From JBAZGH01 sp041652935 (GTDB taxonomy: Bacteria; Patescibacteriota; Patescibacteriia; Patescibacteriales; XYC2-FULL-47-12), in contig JBAZGH010000008.1 in NCBI GenBank assembly GCA_041652935.1, positions 1-29,183 of the forward strand: a DNA stretch of 29,183 nt, in the 5' to 3' direction. The notes under the pieces are model-generated. The model was not told where the DNA came from, did not search any database, and saw only the letters and a list, made by a program, of their open reading frames with translations. Both the position numbers and the translations under genes were made by a program. Shown piece by piece: positions 11,967 to 20,400 of the stretch (positions within the stretch are counted from its first letter, which is position 1; each line of letters opens with the position of its first letter).

Positions 11967-13088
11967 ATGAATATTTTAATTATAAATTTAGATAAGGCAA
12001 TTTTTTCAAATAATTCAGCTAGTTTTGCGAGATTGAAAGAATATAGCCGACTAGTAGACAAAATATTTGTTATTGTCTGGACTACTAAAAAAGAACAGCC
12101 CATTATTTATCAGGATAAATTATTTATTTATCCGACTAATTCTTTAAGCCGTTTATTTTATTTTTTTAATTCATTTAAAATAGCTGGGAATATTTTAAAA
12201 AATAATAAGATTGATTTAATTTTTACTCAAGATCCTTTTGAAACCGGCTTATGCGGTTGGTTAATCGCTAAATTTAATAGAATTAAATTACAATTACAAA
12301 TTCACGGCGATATCTTCAGCCCTTATTTTAAGCGCGAATCTTTCGCCAATAAATTAAGGATTATTTTAGCTAAATTTTTAATTGCCAAGCCCGACAGTTT
12401 CCGGGTAGTCAGCCAAAGGATTAAACAATCATTAATTAAGCTTAAAATTCCGGTGGAAAAAATTTTTGTTTCGCCTATTTTTACCGACATTCATAGATTT
12501 ACCTCAGCGGAGATAAAACACAATTTAAGAAGCAAATATCCGCAATTTAATTTTATAATTTTAATGGCTTCCCGTTTAAGCCCTGAAAAAAATATTGCCC
12601 TAGCTGTTAAAGCCATGCCCGCTGTATTAAAAAATAATCCCAAAATCGGATTAATTATAGCCGGTTCAGGTCCGGAAAAAAAGAATATCCTTAAGTTAAT
12701 AAAAAAATTAAAACTACAAAAGAATATTTATCTTGAAGCATGGACCGATGATCTAGCATCGTATTATAAAAGCGCGGATTTATTTTTATTAATATCTAAT
12801 TATGAAGGATGGGGATTGACCGTGGTTGAAGCCGCGGCGGCCGGTTGCCCGGTTATAATGACCGATGTCGGCTGCGCTAATGAATTTATTATAAATAATA
12901 AAAGCGGCATAATAATTCCGGTAGGCGATAGAGATTGTTTAGAGAATTCAATCATGGGGTTAATTGAAAATGAAAATTTACGAAAGAAATTAGGCGAAAA
13001 TGCCAAAGAAGCGATTAAAAAATTACCGACCAAGGCGGAAATTTTGAAATTATATAAAAAATCATGGGATAAAGCTATTGGAAAATAA
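11967..13088 (+). CDS. GT4 family glycosyltransferase
   Basis: This 373-residue GT-B glycosyltransferase has an acceptor domain in residues about 1-185 (QLQIHGDIFSPYFKRE is visible) and a donor domain from FIILMASRLSPEKNIALAVKA onward. The E-x7-E signature is YEGWGLTVVEAAAAG, followed by CPVIMTDVG. Family precedent is sugar transfer from a nucleotide donor to a lipid-linked acceptor at the inner membrane face. No repeat insertion is seen in this copy, so it is a useful control for the interrupted GT4s. Its stop lies 31 bases before the preferred start of the next gene. Confidence 0.88.
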   Translation: MNILIINLDKAIFSNNSASFARLKEYSRLVDKIFVIVWTTKKEQPIIYQDKLFIYPTNSLSRLFYFFNSFKIAGNILKNNKIDLIFTQDPFETGLCGWLIAKFNRIKLQLQIHGDIFSPYFKRESFANKLRIILAKFLIAKPDSFRVVSQRIKQSLIKLKIPVEKIFVSPIFTDIHRFTSAEIKHNLRSKYPQFNFIILMASRLSPEKNIALAVKAMPAVLKNNPKIGLIIAGSGPEKKNILKLIKKLKLQKNIYLEAWTDDLASYYKSADLFLLISNYEGWGLTVVEAAAAGCPVIMTDVGCANEFIINNKSGIIIPVGDRDCLENSIMGLIENENLRKKLGENAKEAIKKLPTKAEILKLYKKSWDKAIGK

Positions 13089-13119
13089 TAGCTTTAAAGA
13101 TGAATTCAAAACAATAAAA

Positions 13120-14250
13120 ATGAAATTATTAATAGTTACACAAAAAGTTGATATCAATGATGACGTTCTGGGTTTTATGCACGGCTGGATTGCTGAATTC
13201 GCTAAAAATTGCGAACAAGTTACAGTAATTTGTCTAAAACAAGGGCAGTTTGATTTGCCTCATAACGTAAAAATTTTATCTTTAGGAAAAGAACATATAA
13301 GTCAAAAGTCAAAAGTCCACCAGCCCGCATCGCTACGCGAAGCATTGCTGGCAGGTAAAGTCAAAAGTAAATTGAAATACACTTTTAATTTTTATAAATA
13401 TATTTGGCAAGAAAAGAAAAATTACAATCATGTTTGGGTGCATATGAATCCAGAGTATATCTTATTGGGAGGATTATTCTGGCGGTTAATGGGAAAAAAG
13501 ATAAGTTTATGGTATGCCCACGGACAAGCTACTTGGAAATTAAGAATGGCTGAAAAAATAGTTAATATAATTTTTACCTCAACTAACAGCGGTTGCAGAA
13601 TAAAAAGTAAAAAAATTAAAATCATAGGGCAGGGAATTGATATAAAGAATTATGAATTACGAATTAAGAATTACGAATTGGAAAAAAATAATAATTTCAA
13701 AATAGTCACTGTGGGGAGAATTTCGCCAGTGAAAGATTATGAAACATTAATTAAGGCAGTTGAATTATTAAATAAAGCCGGTATGAAATTACAAGTTGAT
13801 ATTATCGGCGGCGCCGGTTTACCGGAACAAAAAAAGTATTTAGTTAGTTTAGAAAAAATGGTTCAAGATAAAGAATTAGGAGATGTAGTAAATTTTATCG
13901 GCCCTGTGCCAAATAAAAATATAGTTAAGCATCTGCAATCATCTGATTTATTTGTAAATATGAGCCACACAGGCAGTTTGGATAAAGCAATAGCTGAGGC
14001 CATGTCCTGCGGGTTGCCTATTTTAACCTGCAATGAAGCATTGGAGGAAGTTTTAGGAAATTATGAAGAAATGTTAATGTATAATAAAGGCGATTATTGC
14101 GCATTAGCGGATAAAATAAAATTTATTGCGGAAATGGACATTAATAAGAAGATAAAATTGGGCAAGGATTTAAGGGAAATTATTGTGAAAAACCACAGTC
14201 TAGAGGGTTTTATTATTAATATTATTAGCGCGATTCAACGGTTAAAATAG
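13120..14250 (+). CDS. GT4 family glycosyltransferase with repeat and palindrome insertions
   Basis: The preferred start is ATG 13120, because MKLLIVTQKVDINDD is a normal GT4 first strand; an upstream ATG at 13078 would overlap the previous gene and add a nondescript 14-residue leader. The protein has 376 residues. The donor domain starts near residue 193 (FKIVTVGRISPVKD) and the signature is HTGSLDKAIAEAMSCG. Two insert-like regions are visible: residues 61-84, encoded by AAAAGTC repeats with a nested GC-rich palindrome, and residues 176-189 (KNYELRIKNYELEK), encoded by a GAATTATGAATTA repeat at the interdomain linker. Both preserve frame. The predicted role is sugar transfer to a lipid-linked glycan. 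Confidence 0.88.
   Translation: MKLLIVTQKVDINDDVLGFMHGWIAEFAKNCEQVTVICLKQGQFDLPHNVKILSLGKEHISQKSKVHQPASLREALLAGKVKSKLKYTFNFYKYIWQEKKNYNHVWVHMNPEYILLGGLFWRLMGKKISLWYAHGQATWKLRMAEKIVNIIFTSTNSGCRIKSKKIKIIGQGIDIKNYELRIKNYELEKNNNFKIVTVGRISPVKDYETLIKAVELLNKAGMKLQVDIIGGAGLPEQKKYLVSLEKMVQDKELGDVVNFIGPVPNKNIVKHLQSSDLFVNMSHTGSLDKAIAEAMSCGLPILTCNEALEEVLGNYEEMLMYNKGDYCALADKIKFIAEMDINKKIKLGKDLREIIVKNHSLEGFIINIISAIQRLK
13300..13371. repeat. Nested intragenic insertion: AAAAGTC repeats around a GC-rich palindrome
   Basis: AAGTCAAAAGTC units (13300-13317) and AAAGTCAAAAGT (13357-13371) enclose a 32-base imperfect palindrome (13320-13351). Its arms are CCAGC/GCTGG, a 2x3 internal loop, then GCATCGC/GCGAAGC around a TAC loop. 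The block encodes residues 61-84 of the GT4 without breaking frame. This palindrome is unrelated in sequence to the GCCCAAGGC family. Confidence 0.75.
13645..13686. repeat. Intragenic GAATTATGAATTAC repeat
   Basis: Tandem AGAATTATGAATTACG units encode KNYELRIKNYELEK at the linker between the two GT-B domains. This is the same structural place as the unrelated AGATTTAAG repeat in the GT4 at 4879. Confidence 0.8.
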
Positions 14251-14276
14251 CGAAAGCATTAATTTTTTATGAAGAT

Positions 14277-15350
14277 ATGGCTTACTACAGAAAATATTTA
14301 AATTATTTTTTAAATAAAAATTTAAAAAAAGTTAAGTGGGGTTATGTTATCTTTTTTGTAACTAACCGATGCAATTCCAAGTGCAAGCATTGTTTTTATT
14401 GGCAAGAGCTAAACTCTGGCAATGAGTTAAGTATTAATGAAATTGAAAAAATATCTAGTAAATTCGGCCAAACACAAGTTTTACTGCTATCGGGAGGGGA
14501 GCCGTTTTTGAGAGATGATTTATTTGAAATTATTTCTTTATTTATTAAAAATAACGGCGTTAAAGTAGTTTCTATTCCTACTAATGGCCTTTTGACAAAC
14601 AAAATAACTGAAATAACGCAAAAACTTTCCCAAGCTTTTCCTAAAATAACTTTTTCAATTAATCCTTCAATTGACGCCTTGTATGAAAAAAATGATGATT
14701 TAAGGGGGGTTCAGGGAAGTTTTACCAGATCAATTCAAACTGTTAAAGAATTGGAAAAGATAAAAAAGCAAAGGAAAAATGTGGAAATAGTTGTTAATAC
14801 CACTATATCTAATTTTAATTATCGCGATATTGATGATATTATAGATTTTTTTAAACAATTCAATATCACTTACCATAATTTTGAATTATTAAGGGGAAAT
14901 CCAAAGGAAAAAAGCGTTTTGTTGCCGCCCCTGGATGAAATTAAAAAAATTCATTTAAAAGCTATTAATATTAGAAATTATTATATTAAAAAAAATTCAG
15001 GATTACTAGAGAAAATAATTGTTTTAGGAGTGGTAAAGTATACCCAGTCTTTAAAAGAAAAGTTTATTAAAACTGGAGCCCAACAGATTAAATGTTCTGC
15101 CGGAAAAAATGTTATAGTATTAGAGCCCAACGGAGATGTTAGGTTGTGCGAATTACATCCGAGCGTGGGAAATTTAAGGGAATATAATTATGATATTGAA
15201 GAATTATTAAAAAATGAAAAAGCCGGCCGAATGTTTAAGATTATTGAAAAATGCGGCTGCACCCACGTTTGTTTTATAAACATGTCTATTGCTAATGATA
15301 AAAAAAGTTTATTTAAAATTCCTTATTATTTTTTAAAATGGAAAAAATAA
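14277..15350 (+). CDS. Radical SAM protein with SPASM-like C-terminus
   Basis: This 357-residue enzyme has the radical SAM cluster motif near the N-terminus (Cys32, Cys36, Cys39 in NRCNSKCKHC), followed by LLSGGEPFLR and SIPTNGLLT, typical of the MoaA/PqqE-like group. The C-terminal part (KCSAGKNVIVLEPNGDVRLC, then a CGCTHVC cluster) has a SPASM-like arrangement of cysteines that may bind an auxiliary 4Fe-4S cluster. No B12 domain is present, unlike the other three radical SAM proteins here. Its role is unknown; dehydrogenation or dehydration of a sugar or lipid intermediate is possible. Its end overlaps the next gene by 13 bases, which implies translational coupling. Confidence 0.87.
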   Translation: MAYYRKYLNYFLNKNLKKVKWGYVIFFVTNRCNSKCKHCFYWQELNSGNELSINEIEKISSKFGQTQVLLLSGGEPFLRDDLFEIISLFIKNNGVKVVSIPTNGLLTNKITEITQKLSQAFPKITFSINPSIDALYEKNDDLRGVQGSFTRSIQTVKELEKIKKQRKNVEIVVNTTISNFNYRDIDDIIDFFKQFNITYHNFELLRGNPKEKSVLLPPLDEIKKIHLKAINIRNYYIKKNSGLLEKIIVLGVVKYTQSLKEKFIKTGAQQIKCSAGKNVIVLEPNGDVRLCELHPSVGNLREYNYDIEELLKNEKAGRMFKIIEKCGCTHVCFINMSIANDKKSLFKIPYYFLKWKK

Positions 15351-16207
15351 AATTAACTGTTATTATTCCAACATATAATCGCGAAGATATTCTAATAAGA
15401 ACCTTGAAAGCATTAGATGAACAAAATTATGATTTAAATGAAGTAGAAGCGCTGGTGGTTGATGATTATTCTGATAATAGCCCCGAGCATTCAATATCTA
15501 AATTAAAGACTAAGTATCGCTTAAGATTTTTTAGAATGGAAAAGAATGCTGGAGCAGGAATGGTCCGTAATCAAGCTATTGATTTGGCCCAAGGGAAATA
15601 TCTGCTATTTATTGGTGATGACACCATCCCTGATAAAAATTTAATTAAAGAGCATATGAAATTGCATAATCAGCACCGGGGCATCGCAGTGCTGGGCCAG
15701 GTACGGTGGGCGGAAGAAGTTCGCGATGAATTTATGGACTATATTGCTAAAATACAGTTTCATTATCAAAACATAAAAGATAAAAACAATGTAAAATTTC
15801 ATTTTTATACTTCCAACATATCCTTGGAAAAGAAATGGTTTGAAACAGAAAAATTCAGTTCGAAATTTAAAGGATACGGGCTGGAAGATATTGAAATGGG
15901 ATATCGCCTGGAAAGGAACGGACTGCGAGTGATATATAACTCCGATGCGATAGTCAATCATGTCCACCATTATAATTTTAAACAGTTTTGCGAACGAATG
16001 GAAAGGGTGGGAGAGTCAGCGGCAGTTTTTGCGGATTTGCATCCGGAATTAAAAAGAAGATACATACCCATCTTTTCCAATGCGCTTTTTATCACCAGCT
16101 CACTGCTGTCAAAAAAAATTTTATTGGGCAGAAAATTATATTGGCGTTTTAATTTTATTTTTAATTATTTTAAAGGAATAAAGACGCAAAGATATGTGGA
16201 AAAATAA
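15338..16207 (+). CDS. GT2 family glycosyltransferase
   Basis: This 289-residue GT-A fold inverting glycosyltransferase starts with LTVIIPTYNRED, has VVDDYSD near residue 40 for nucleotide binding and the metal-binding GDD at residues 93-95. GLEDIEMGYRLERNG near residue 185 is the ED motif of the galactosyltransferase-like C-terminal region. The C-terminal 60 residues are basic and aromatic and may contact the membrane. It overlaps the genes on both sides (13 and 14 bases), so it is part of a tight operon. The donor sugar cannot be told from sequence. Confidence 0.9.
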   Translation: MEKIKLTVIIPTYNREDILIRTLKALDEQNYDLNEVEALVVDDYSDNSPEHSISKLKTKYRLRFFRMEKNAGAGMVRNQAIDLAQGKYLLFIGDDTIPDKNLIKEHMKLHNQHRGIAVLGQVRWAEEVRDEFMDYIAKIQFHYQNIKDKNNVKFHFYTSNISLEKKWFETEKFSSKFKGYGLEDIEMGYRLERNGLRVIYNSDAIVNHVHHYNFKQFCERMERVGESAAVFADLHPELKRRYIPIFSNALFITSSLLSKKILLGRKLYWRFNFIFNYFKGIKTQRYVEK

Positions 16208-16907
16208 AAAAATTTCAGTTGTCTTTTCAACTTACAACGAAAAAGAGTCAATTAAAAAATGCATTAATGATTTTTTTAAAACCGGAATCGTTGATGAAGT
16301 TATCGCGGTTGATAATAATGCCGCGCCGGGGACTAAGGAGGAAATACTCGGAACATCTGCCAGATATTTTTTGGAGACAAAACAGGGATTTGGCCATGGG
16401 TACATGAGAGCGCTTAGAGAAGCCAGTGGAGATGTCATTATAATGACTGAACCTGATGGAACTTTTGTAGCGGATGATATTTTTAAGTTACTTGCCTATT
16501 CTGATGATTTTAAAGTAGTTTTTGGAACCAGGACCACCAGCATTTTAATTGGCGACGGCGCTAACATGGGATTTTTTATGAAATGGGGCAATTTTATGGT
16601 CGCTAAAATTGTCGAGATTCTATTTAATACAGTGCAATTAACTGATGTTGGATGCACTTACCGCTTGATTAAGCGAGATGCTTTAGAAAAACTTGACAGT
16701 AAATTCATTATCACCGGCAATGAGTTTAATTTAGACATGATGCTCCAAGTAGTAAGAAATGAAATAGCATTTATTGAAGTGCCGATGAATTATAAAGAAA
16801 GAGTGGGAGAGTCGTCGGTTACGGGAAGCAGAATTAAGGCAGTTAAGGTAGGGTTAAAAATGGTAGTATTAATATTTAAGCACCGATTAGGATTAATAAA
16901 AAAATAA
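16194..16907 (+). CDS. GT2 family glycosyltransferase (DPM1/polyprenyl-phosphate type)
   Basis: This 237-residue GT-A transferase has ISVVFSTYNEKESI at the N-terminus, IAVDNN near residue 37 and a metal-binding EPDGTFVADD (86-95). GCTYRLIKRDALEKL and a short basic C-terminus resemble soluble polyprenyl-phosphate sugar synthases. It lacks the C-terminal membrane helices of the other GT2 at 17568. It probably loads a sugar onto a lipid phosphate or a glycan. The start overlaps the upstream gene by 14 bases; AAAGGA about 20 bases upstream is too far to be a normal ribosome binding site. Confidence 0.87.
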   Translation: MWKNKKISVVFSTYNEKESIKKCINDFFKTGIVDEVIAVDNNAAPGTKEEILGTSARYFLETKQGFGHGYMRALREASGDVIIMTEPDGTFVADDIFKLLAYSDDFKVVFGTRTTSILIGDGANMGFFMKWGNFMVAKIVEILFNTVQLTDVGCTYRLIKRDALEKLDSKFIITGNEFNLDMMLQVVRNEIAFIEVPMNYKERVGESSVTGSRIKAVKVGLKMVVLIFKHRLGLIKK

Positions 16908-16909
16908 AT

Positions 16910-17554
16910 ATGGAATTAGCCGAAGCTATAAAAACTCGTCGAAGTATCCGCCATTTTTCTAATAAAGAATTAGCTGAAGGAGTCTTGGAAAAAATTATTG
17001 AAGCTGGTAATCACGCACCCAGTCATTGTAATACTCAAGGATGGAAGTTTGTGTTTGTTAATGATGATAAAATTAAAGAAGAGATGTATTCGGCTGGCGG
17101 TTCTTATGCAATAAAAAACGCTCCTTATGGAATTTTAGTTTTATACAACAGCGCTTTAAGCGACAATTTAGAATATCAAGACTGGATTCAAAGCGGAGCC
17201 GCTGCTATTCAAAATATGCTCTTGACTATTCACGACTTAGGATTAGGTGGATGTTGGATCGGCCACTTGCCCAGTAAAAAGAAATTAAGAAAGATTTTTA
17301 ATATTTCCAAATCCTATACTCCGATAGCTTATATCATTTTTGGTTATCCGGAAGTTAACCCTAAGGAAATGCTTAGAAAGCATAAAGTAGATGATATTTT
17401 ATCTGTTAATAAATTTATTTGGCCGGGAGAAAAAGTTTCCGCTAAAATTTATTTAAAAAGATGGTCAAAAAAAATTTATTTTGTTTTACCGTCTTTCGTT
17501 AAAAAGGCAATAATGCCCCTGACTGACAAATTAGTTAAAAAATTTCATAATTAA
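16910..17554 (+). CDS. Nitroreductase family protein
   Basis: This 214-residue FMN-dependent oxidoreductase fold shows the phosphate-binding RRSIR (residues 10-14), HAPSHCNTQGWKFVFV (35-50), GGCWIG (113-118) and GYPEVNPKE (145-153). Residues about 165-214 form an extension not usual in the family: basic, with an amphipathic or weakly hydrophobic segment (YLKRWSKKIYFVLPSFVKKA) that could attach it to the membrane. Its neighbours are glycosyltransferases, so a reductive step on a lipid carrier or unusual sugar is possible, but the substrate is unknown. It begins two bases after the upstream stop. Confidence 0.83.
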   Translation: MELAEAIKTRRSIRHFSNKELAEGVLEKIIEAGNHAPSHCNTQGWKFVFVNDDKIKEEMYSAGGSYAIKNAPYGILVLYNSALSDNLEYQDWIQSGAAAIQNMLLTIHDLGLGGCWIGHLPSKKKLRKIFNISKSYTPIAYIIFGYPEVNPKEMLRKHKVDDILSVNKFIWPGEKVSAKIYLKRWSKKIYFVLPSFVKKAIMPLTDKLVKKFHN

Positions 17555-17567
17555 TAATCAAAAGCAT

Positions 17568-18506
17568 ATGAAAACAAAAAAAATTTCCATAATTATACCT
17601 GTTTATAACGAGGTGGAATCAGTAGCTCGGTTACACCAAGAAATTACAACAGTAATGGACAAAATAGAATATTTCTATGAGATTATTTTTATTAATGACG
17701 GATCAAGCGACGGCACCTTAACGCAATTAAAAAAATTGTCGCCGGCAATAATTATTTCCTTTGCTAGAAACTTTGGCAAATCCCAGGCCTTGCAGGCGGG
17801 TTTTGATGAAGCTGACGGCAATTATATTATTACTTTAGACAGCGATTTGCAGGACGATCCCAAAGAAATTCCCAATTTTATCAAGTCGCTAGAAGGGGGA
17901 TCGGATTTGGTTTGCGGCTGGAAGTACAATAGACTAGATAGTTTTGGGCGAAAATTTGTTTCCATGATCGCTAATTCTGTAACTAAATATTTCACCAAGA
18001 CGTCAGTGCATGATATGAATTGCGGTTTTAAGGGGTACAAGCGAGAAGTAGTCAAACACCTGCGTTTATTCGGCGATATGCATAGATATATTCCGGCTAT
18101 TGTTTCTAACCTAGGTTTTGTTGTTAACGAAGTCAAAGTAAATCATCGATCACGAGCGCATGGCAAGTCAAAATATGGATTAAAAAGATTATTAAACGGA
18201 TCATTTGATTTTATGACCTTAATGTTTCTACGGCGTTTTGTTGATCGGCCGATGTATTTTTTTGGATTTTATGGAGTTGTTCTTTCTTTTATTGGATTTA
18301 TTATTTTAGCTTATTTAAGCTGGATAAAGATTTTTCAAGATGTTTTAATCGGCGGTAGGCCGTTGTTATTTCTGGGCATGCTGTTGGTTTTTGTAGGCGT
18401 GCAATTATTTTCCTTAGGATGCTTGGGCGAATTGGTAATTCGTCAAGGTGGGTCTGATAAAAAAAATTACATAATTAAAGATAAAATAGTTATTCATGAA
18501 AAATAA
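17568..18506 (+). CDS. GT2 polyprenyl-phosphate sugar synthase (GtrB/ArnC/DPM1-like)
   Basis: This 312-residue protein has a GT-A catalytic domain: ISIIIPVYNEVESV, INDGSSDGT (residues 42-50), SFARNFGKSQALQAGFD and the metal-binding DSDLQDDP (91-98). Two C-terminal membrane helices follow (about 230-258 and 268-290), as in GtrB, ArnC and DPM1 relatives. It probably transfers a sugar from a nucleotide donor to polyprenyl phosphate on the inner face of the membrane. The product would suit the GT-C transferase at 20390. It overlaps the next gene by 11 bases. Confidence 0.92.
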   Translation: MKTKKISIIIPVYNEVESVARLHQEITTVMDKIEYFYEIIFINDGSSDGTLTQLKKLSPAIIISFARNFGKSQALQAGFDEADGNYIITLDSDLQDDPKEIPNFIKSLEGGSDLVCGWKYNRLDSFGRKFVSMIANSVTKYFTKTSVHDMNCGFKGYKREVVKHLRLFGDMHRYIPAIVSNLGFVVNEVKVNHRSRAHGKSKYGLKRLLNGSFDFMTLMFLRRFVDRPMYFFGFYGVVLSFIGFIILAYLSWIKIFQDVLIGGRPLLFLGMLLVFVGVQLFSLGCLGELVIRQGGSDKKNYIIKDKIVIHEK

Positions 18507-20118
18507 TATTTTTTTAAAGAAATCATTAAGCAATATTCCACGGCTTTTAGGTCAGTTGAATCGCAATGTTTCATCCTGTTCTTATGGCTCCTTTGACAGA
18601 GCTTATTGGCATTACCGCATAAATGATATCAGTAGTGCTCGTTATCAAGAAGCTGTTTTAACACTCACCTTACTTTACACTTATAATTTTGAGGGGAATA
18701 TATATTATAATAATAAAAATATCTTAGAATGGATTAATGCCGCCCTAGAGTTTACTTGTTCAATCCAAAATAAAGACGGCTCATTTAACGAATGGTATTT
18801 AAACGAAAAATCTTACGTCTGTACGGCCTTTGTGTCCGCAGCTTTATCTGAAACAATTTTAATTCTAAAAAAAGAAAACATTAGGGAATATGAAAAAATA
18901 TTAGATTGTTTAAATAAATCTGCTGGTTGGCTTATGCATAATTCTGAAAATTTAGTTTTTAATCAATTAGCAGGCAGTGTTTTAGCTTTAGCTAATATTG
19001 CTGAATTAACTAATAATGAATCCTACAGAATTTCCGCTCGCGATAAATTTTTAATAATAAAACAAAATCAATCATCCGAAGGATGGTGGAGCGAGTATAA
19101 AGGCCCGGATGCGGGGTACTTATCTTTAATGATTGATTATTTAACCAAATATTACAAAATTGAACAGTCGAATGATGTTTTAGATGTTTTGAAAAAAGCT
19201 AATGCTTTTTTAGTTAATTTTTTACATCCAAATTTAACTGTTGGCGGAGAATATATGTCCAGGAATACTGAGTATATTATTCCTTCGGGTCTGGCTTTTT
19301 TGGCTAATATGGATAATAACGCTGAAATAATTACCGCTTTTAACATTTGTTCTTTGGATGGGGGGTCTGGTTTGGGGCCCGTTAATTTAGATGACAGATA
19401 TACCTGCTACATTCTTTACAACTGGTTGCAAGCGGGAATTTTTTTAAGCCAAAATAATTATAATCCCAGCATTGATATTAAGGATTATTTAAAATGCAGA
19501 AAATTAAATATATTTTTTAAAGATTCAGGATTAAGAGTCATCCAAAATGATAAATATTATTTTGTGGCTAATCTTAATAAGGGCGGCGCTTTTAGGCTGT
19601 ATGCCGGACAAAAAATATATCTTGACTCCGGGATTGAAATAAAATACCAAGGGAAGCGCCTTATTTCTAATGTTCTTGATTACAATAATAAAATTCAAAA
19701 TAAAATTAATTCAATGGAGGTGGAGGGCGTTTTAAAGCCGATTAAAGAGGCCCTAATGGCAACACCGCTTATGATTTTGTTTAAAACGTGGCAGATGTTG
19801 TTTGGAAAAATCGGCGGATTACAAAAATTATTAAAATCTTTTTTAAGAAAAAAAATGATTACCTATAAAAATTCAGTCGGGGTTTCTTTTCGGCGGGAGT
19901 TTATTTTTGCCGATAATAATGTTACAGTTAAGGATGAGGTAAATGCCCAAATCGCAGAAAAAGATTTTTATTGCGGGCAAAAAACTTCTTATAATTTTAT
20001 TCCTAGCTCCAAATATTTTACTATTCAGGAAGTAAATAGAGATAATAGTTTTTACGAGAAACAATATATTTCCTCCCAAGATAAGAGTATTTTGCGCCGA
20101 GTTTTTAACTTTAATTAA
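18496..20118 (+). CDS. Large protein with predicted alpha/alpha-toroid and beta domains, function unknown
   Basis: This 540-residue protein cannot be assigned to a named family. Residues about 20-310 are rich in paired helices with repeated hairpins (CSYGSFDRAYWHYR, IQNKDGSFNEWY, NQSSEGWWSEYKGPDAGY), which looks like an alpha/alpha toroid as in heparinase II/III-type lyases or terpenoid-cyclase-like proteins. Residues about 335-540 look beta-rich (GLRVIQNDKYYFVANLNKGG, SFRREFIFADNNVTVKDEV), consistent with the C-terminal sheet domain of such lyases. No signal peptide or membrane helix is evident. Gene overlap with the DPM1-like GT2 suggests a role linked to lipid-linked sugars or glycan trimming. 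The fold call is from pattern only. Confidence 0.5.
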   Translation: MKNNIFLKKSLSNIPRLLGQLNRNVSSCSYGSFDRAYWHYRINDISSARYQEAVLTLTLLYTYNFEGNIYYNNKNILEWINAALEFTCSIQNKDGSFNEWYLNEKSYVCTAFVSAALSETILILKKENIREYEKILDCLNKSAGWLMHNSENLVFNQLAGSVLALANIAELTNNESYRISARDKFLIIKQNQSSEGWWSEYKGPDAGYLSLMIDYLTKYYKIEQSNDVLDVLKKANAFLVNFLHPNLTVGGEYMSRNTEYIIPSGLAFLANMDNNAEIITAFNICSLDGGSGLGPVNLDDRYTCYILYNWLQAGIFLSQNNYNPSIDIKDYLKCRKLNIFFKDSGLRVIQNDKYYFVANLNKGGAFRLYAGQKIYLDSGIEIKYQGKRLISNVLDYNNKIQNKINSMEVEGVLKPIKEALMATPLMILFKTWQMLFGKIGGLQKLLKSFLRKKMITYKNSVGVSFRREFIFADNNVTVKDEVNAQIAEKDFYCGQKTSYNFIPSSKYFTIQEVNRDNSFYEKQYISSQDKSILRRVFNFN

Positions 20119-20130
20119 TTTATATAATTT

Positions 20131-20400
20131 ATGTTTAACATTAATATTAATTTTTGGGTAATTTTAGGACTGTTTGGGCAATTTATATTTTTTTTAAGAT
20201 TTTTCATCCAATGGATTCATTCGGAGAAAAATAAAAAAAGCATGATACCCTTTTCTTTCTGGTATTTTAGCATTGGCGGGGCGATTATCCTTTTAATTTA
20301 CGCGGTGCATATTAGAGACTTAGTGTTTTCCCTGGGCCAGGGGTTGGCCTTATTAATATATATTAGAAATATAATGTTGTATAAAAAAGATGAAGAATAA
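20131..20400 (+). CDS. LAB_N domain small membrane protein
   Basis: This 89-residue protein has three membrane segments (about residues 6-24, 40-58 and 62-80) and matches the N-terminal domain associated with lipid-A-disaccharide synthase (LAB_N): GLFGQFIFFLRFFIQWIHSEK, SMIPFSFWYFSIGGAIILL and QGLALLIYIRNIMLY. Here it stands alone. Stand-alone LAB_N proteins occur beside DPM1-like GT2 and GT-C genes, a position that small EMR-like flippase subunits (ArnE/ArnF) take in other systems. A flippase-like role is an inference. It overlaps the GT-C gene by 11 bases. Confidence 0.85.
   Translation: MFNININFWVILGLFGQFIFFLRFFIQWIHSEKNKKSMIPFSFWYFSIGGAIILLIYAVHIRDLVFSLGQGLALLIYIRNIMLYKKDEE

Noticed and set aside
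13078..13119. Upstream start for the GT4 at 13120
   Set aside because: It overlaps the previous gene and adds a charged leader not seen in GT4 proteins; MKLLIVTQ at 13120 is the family-like start.
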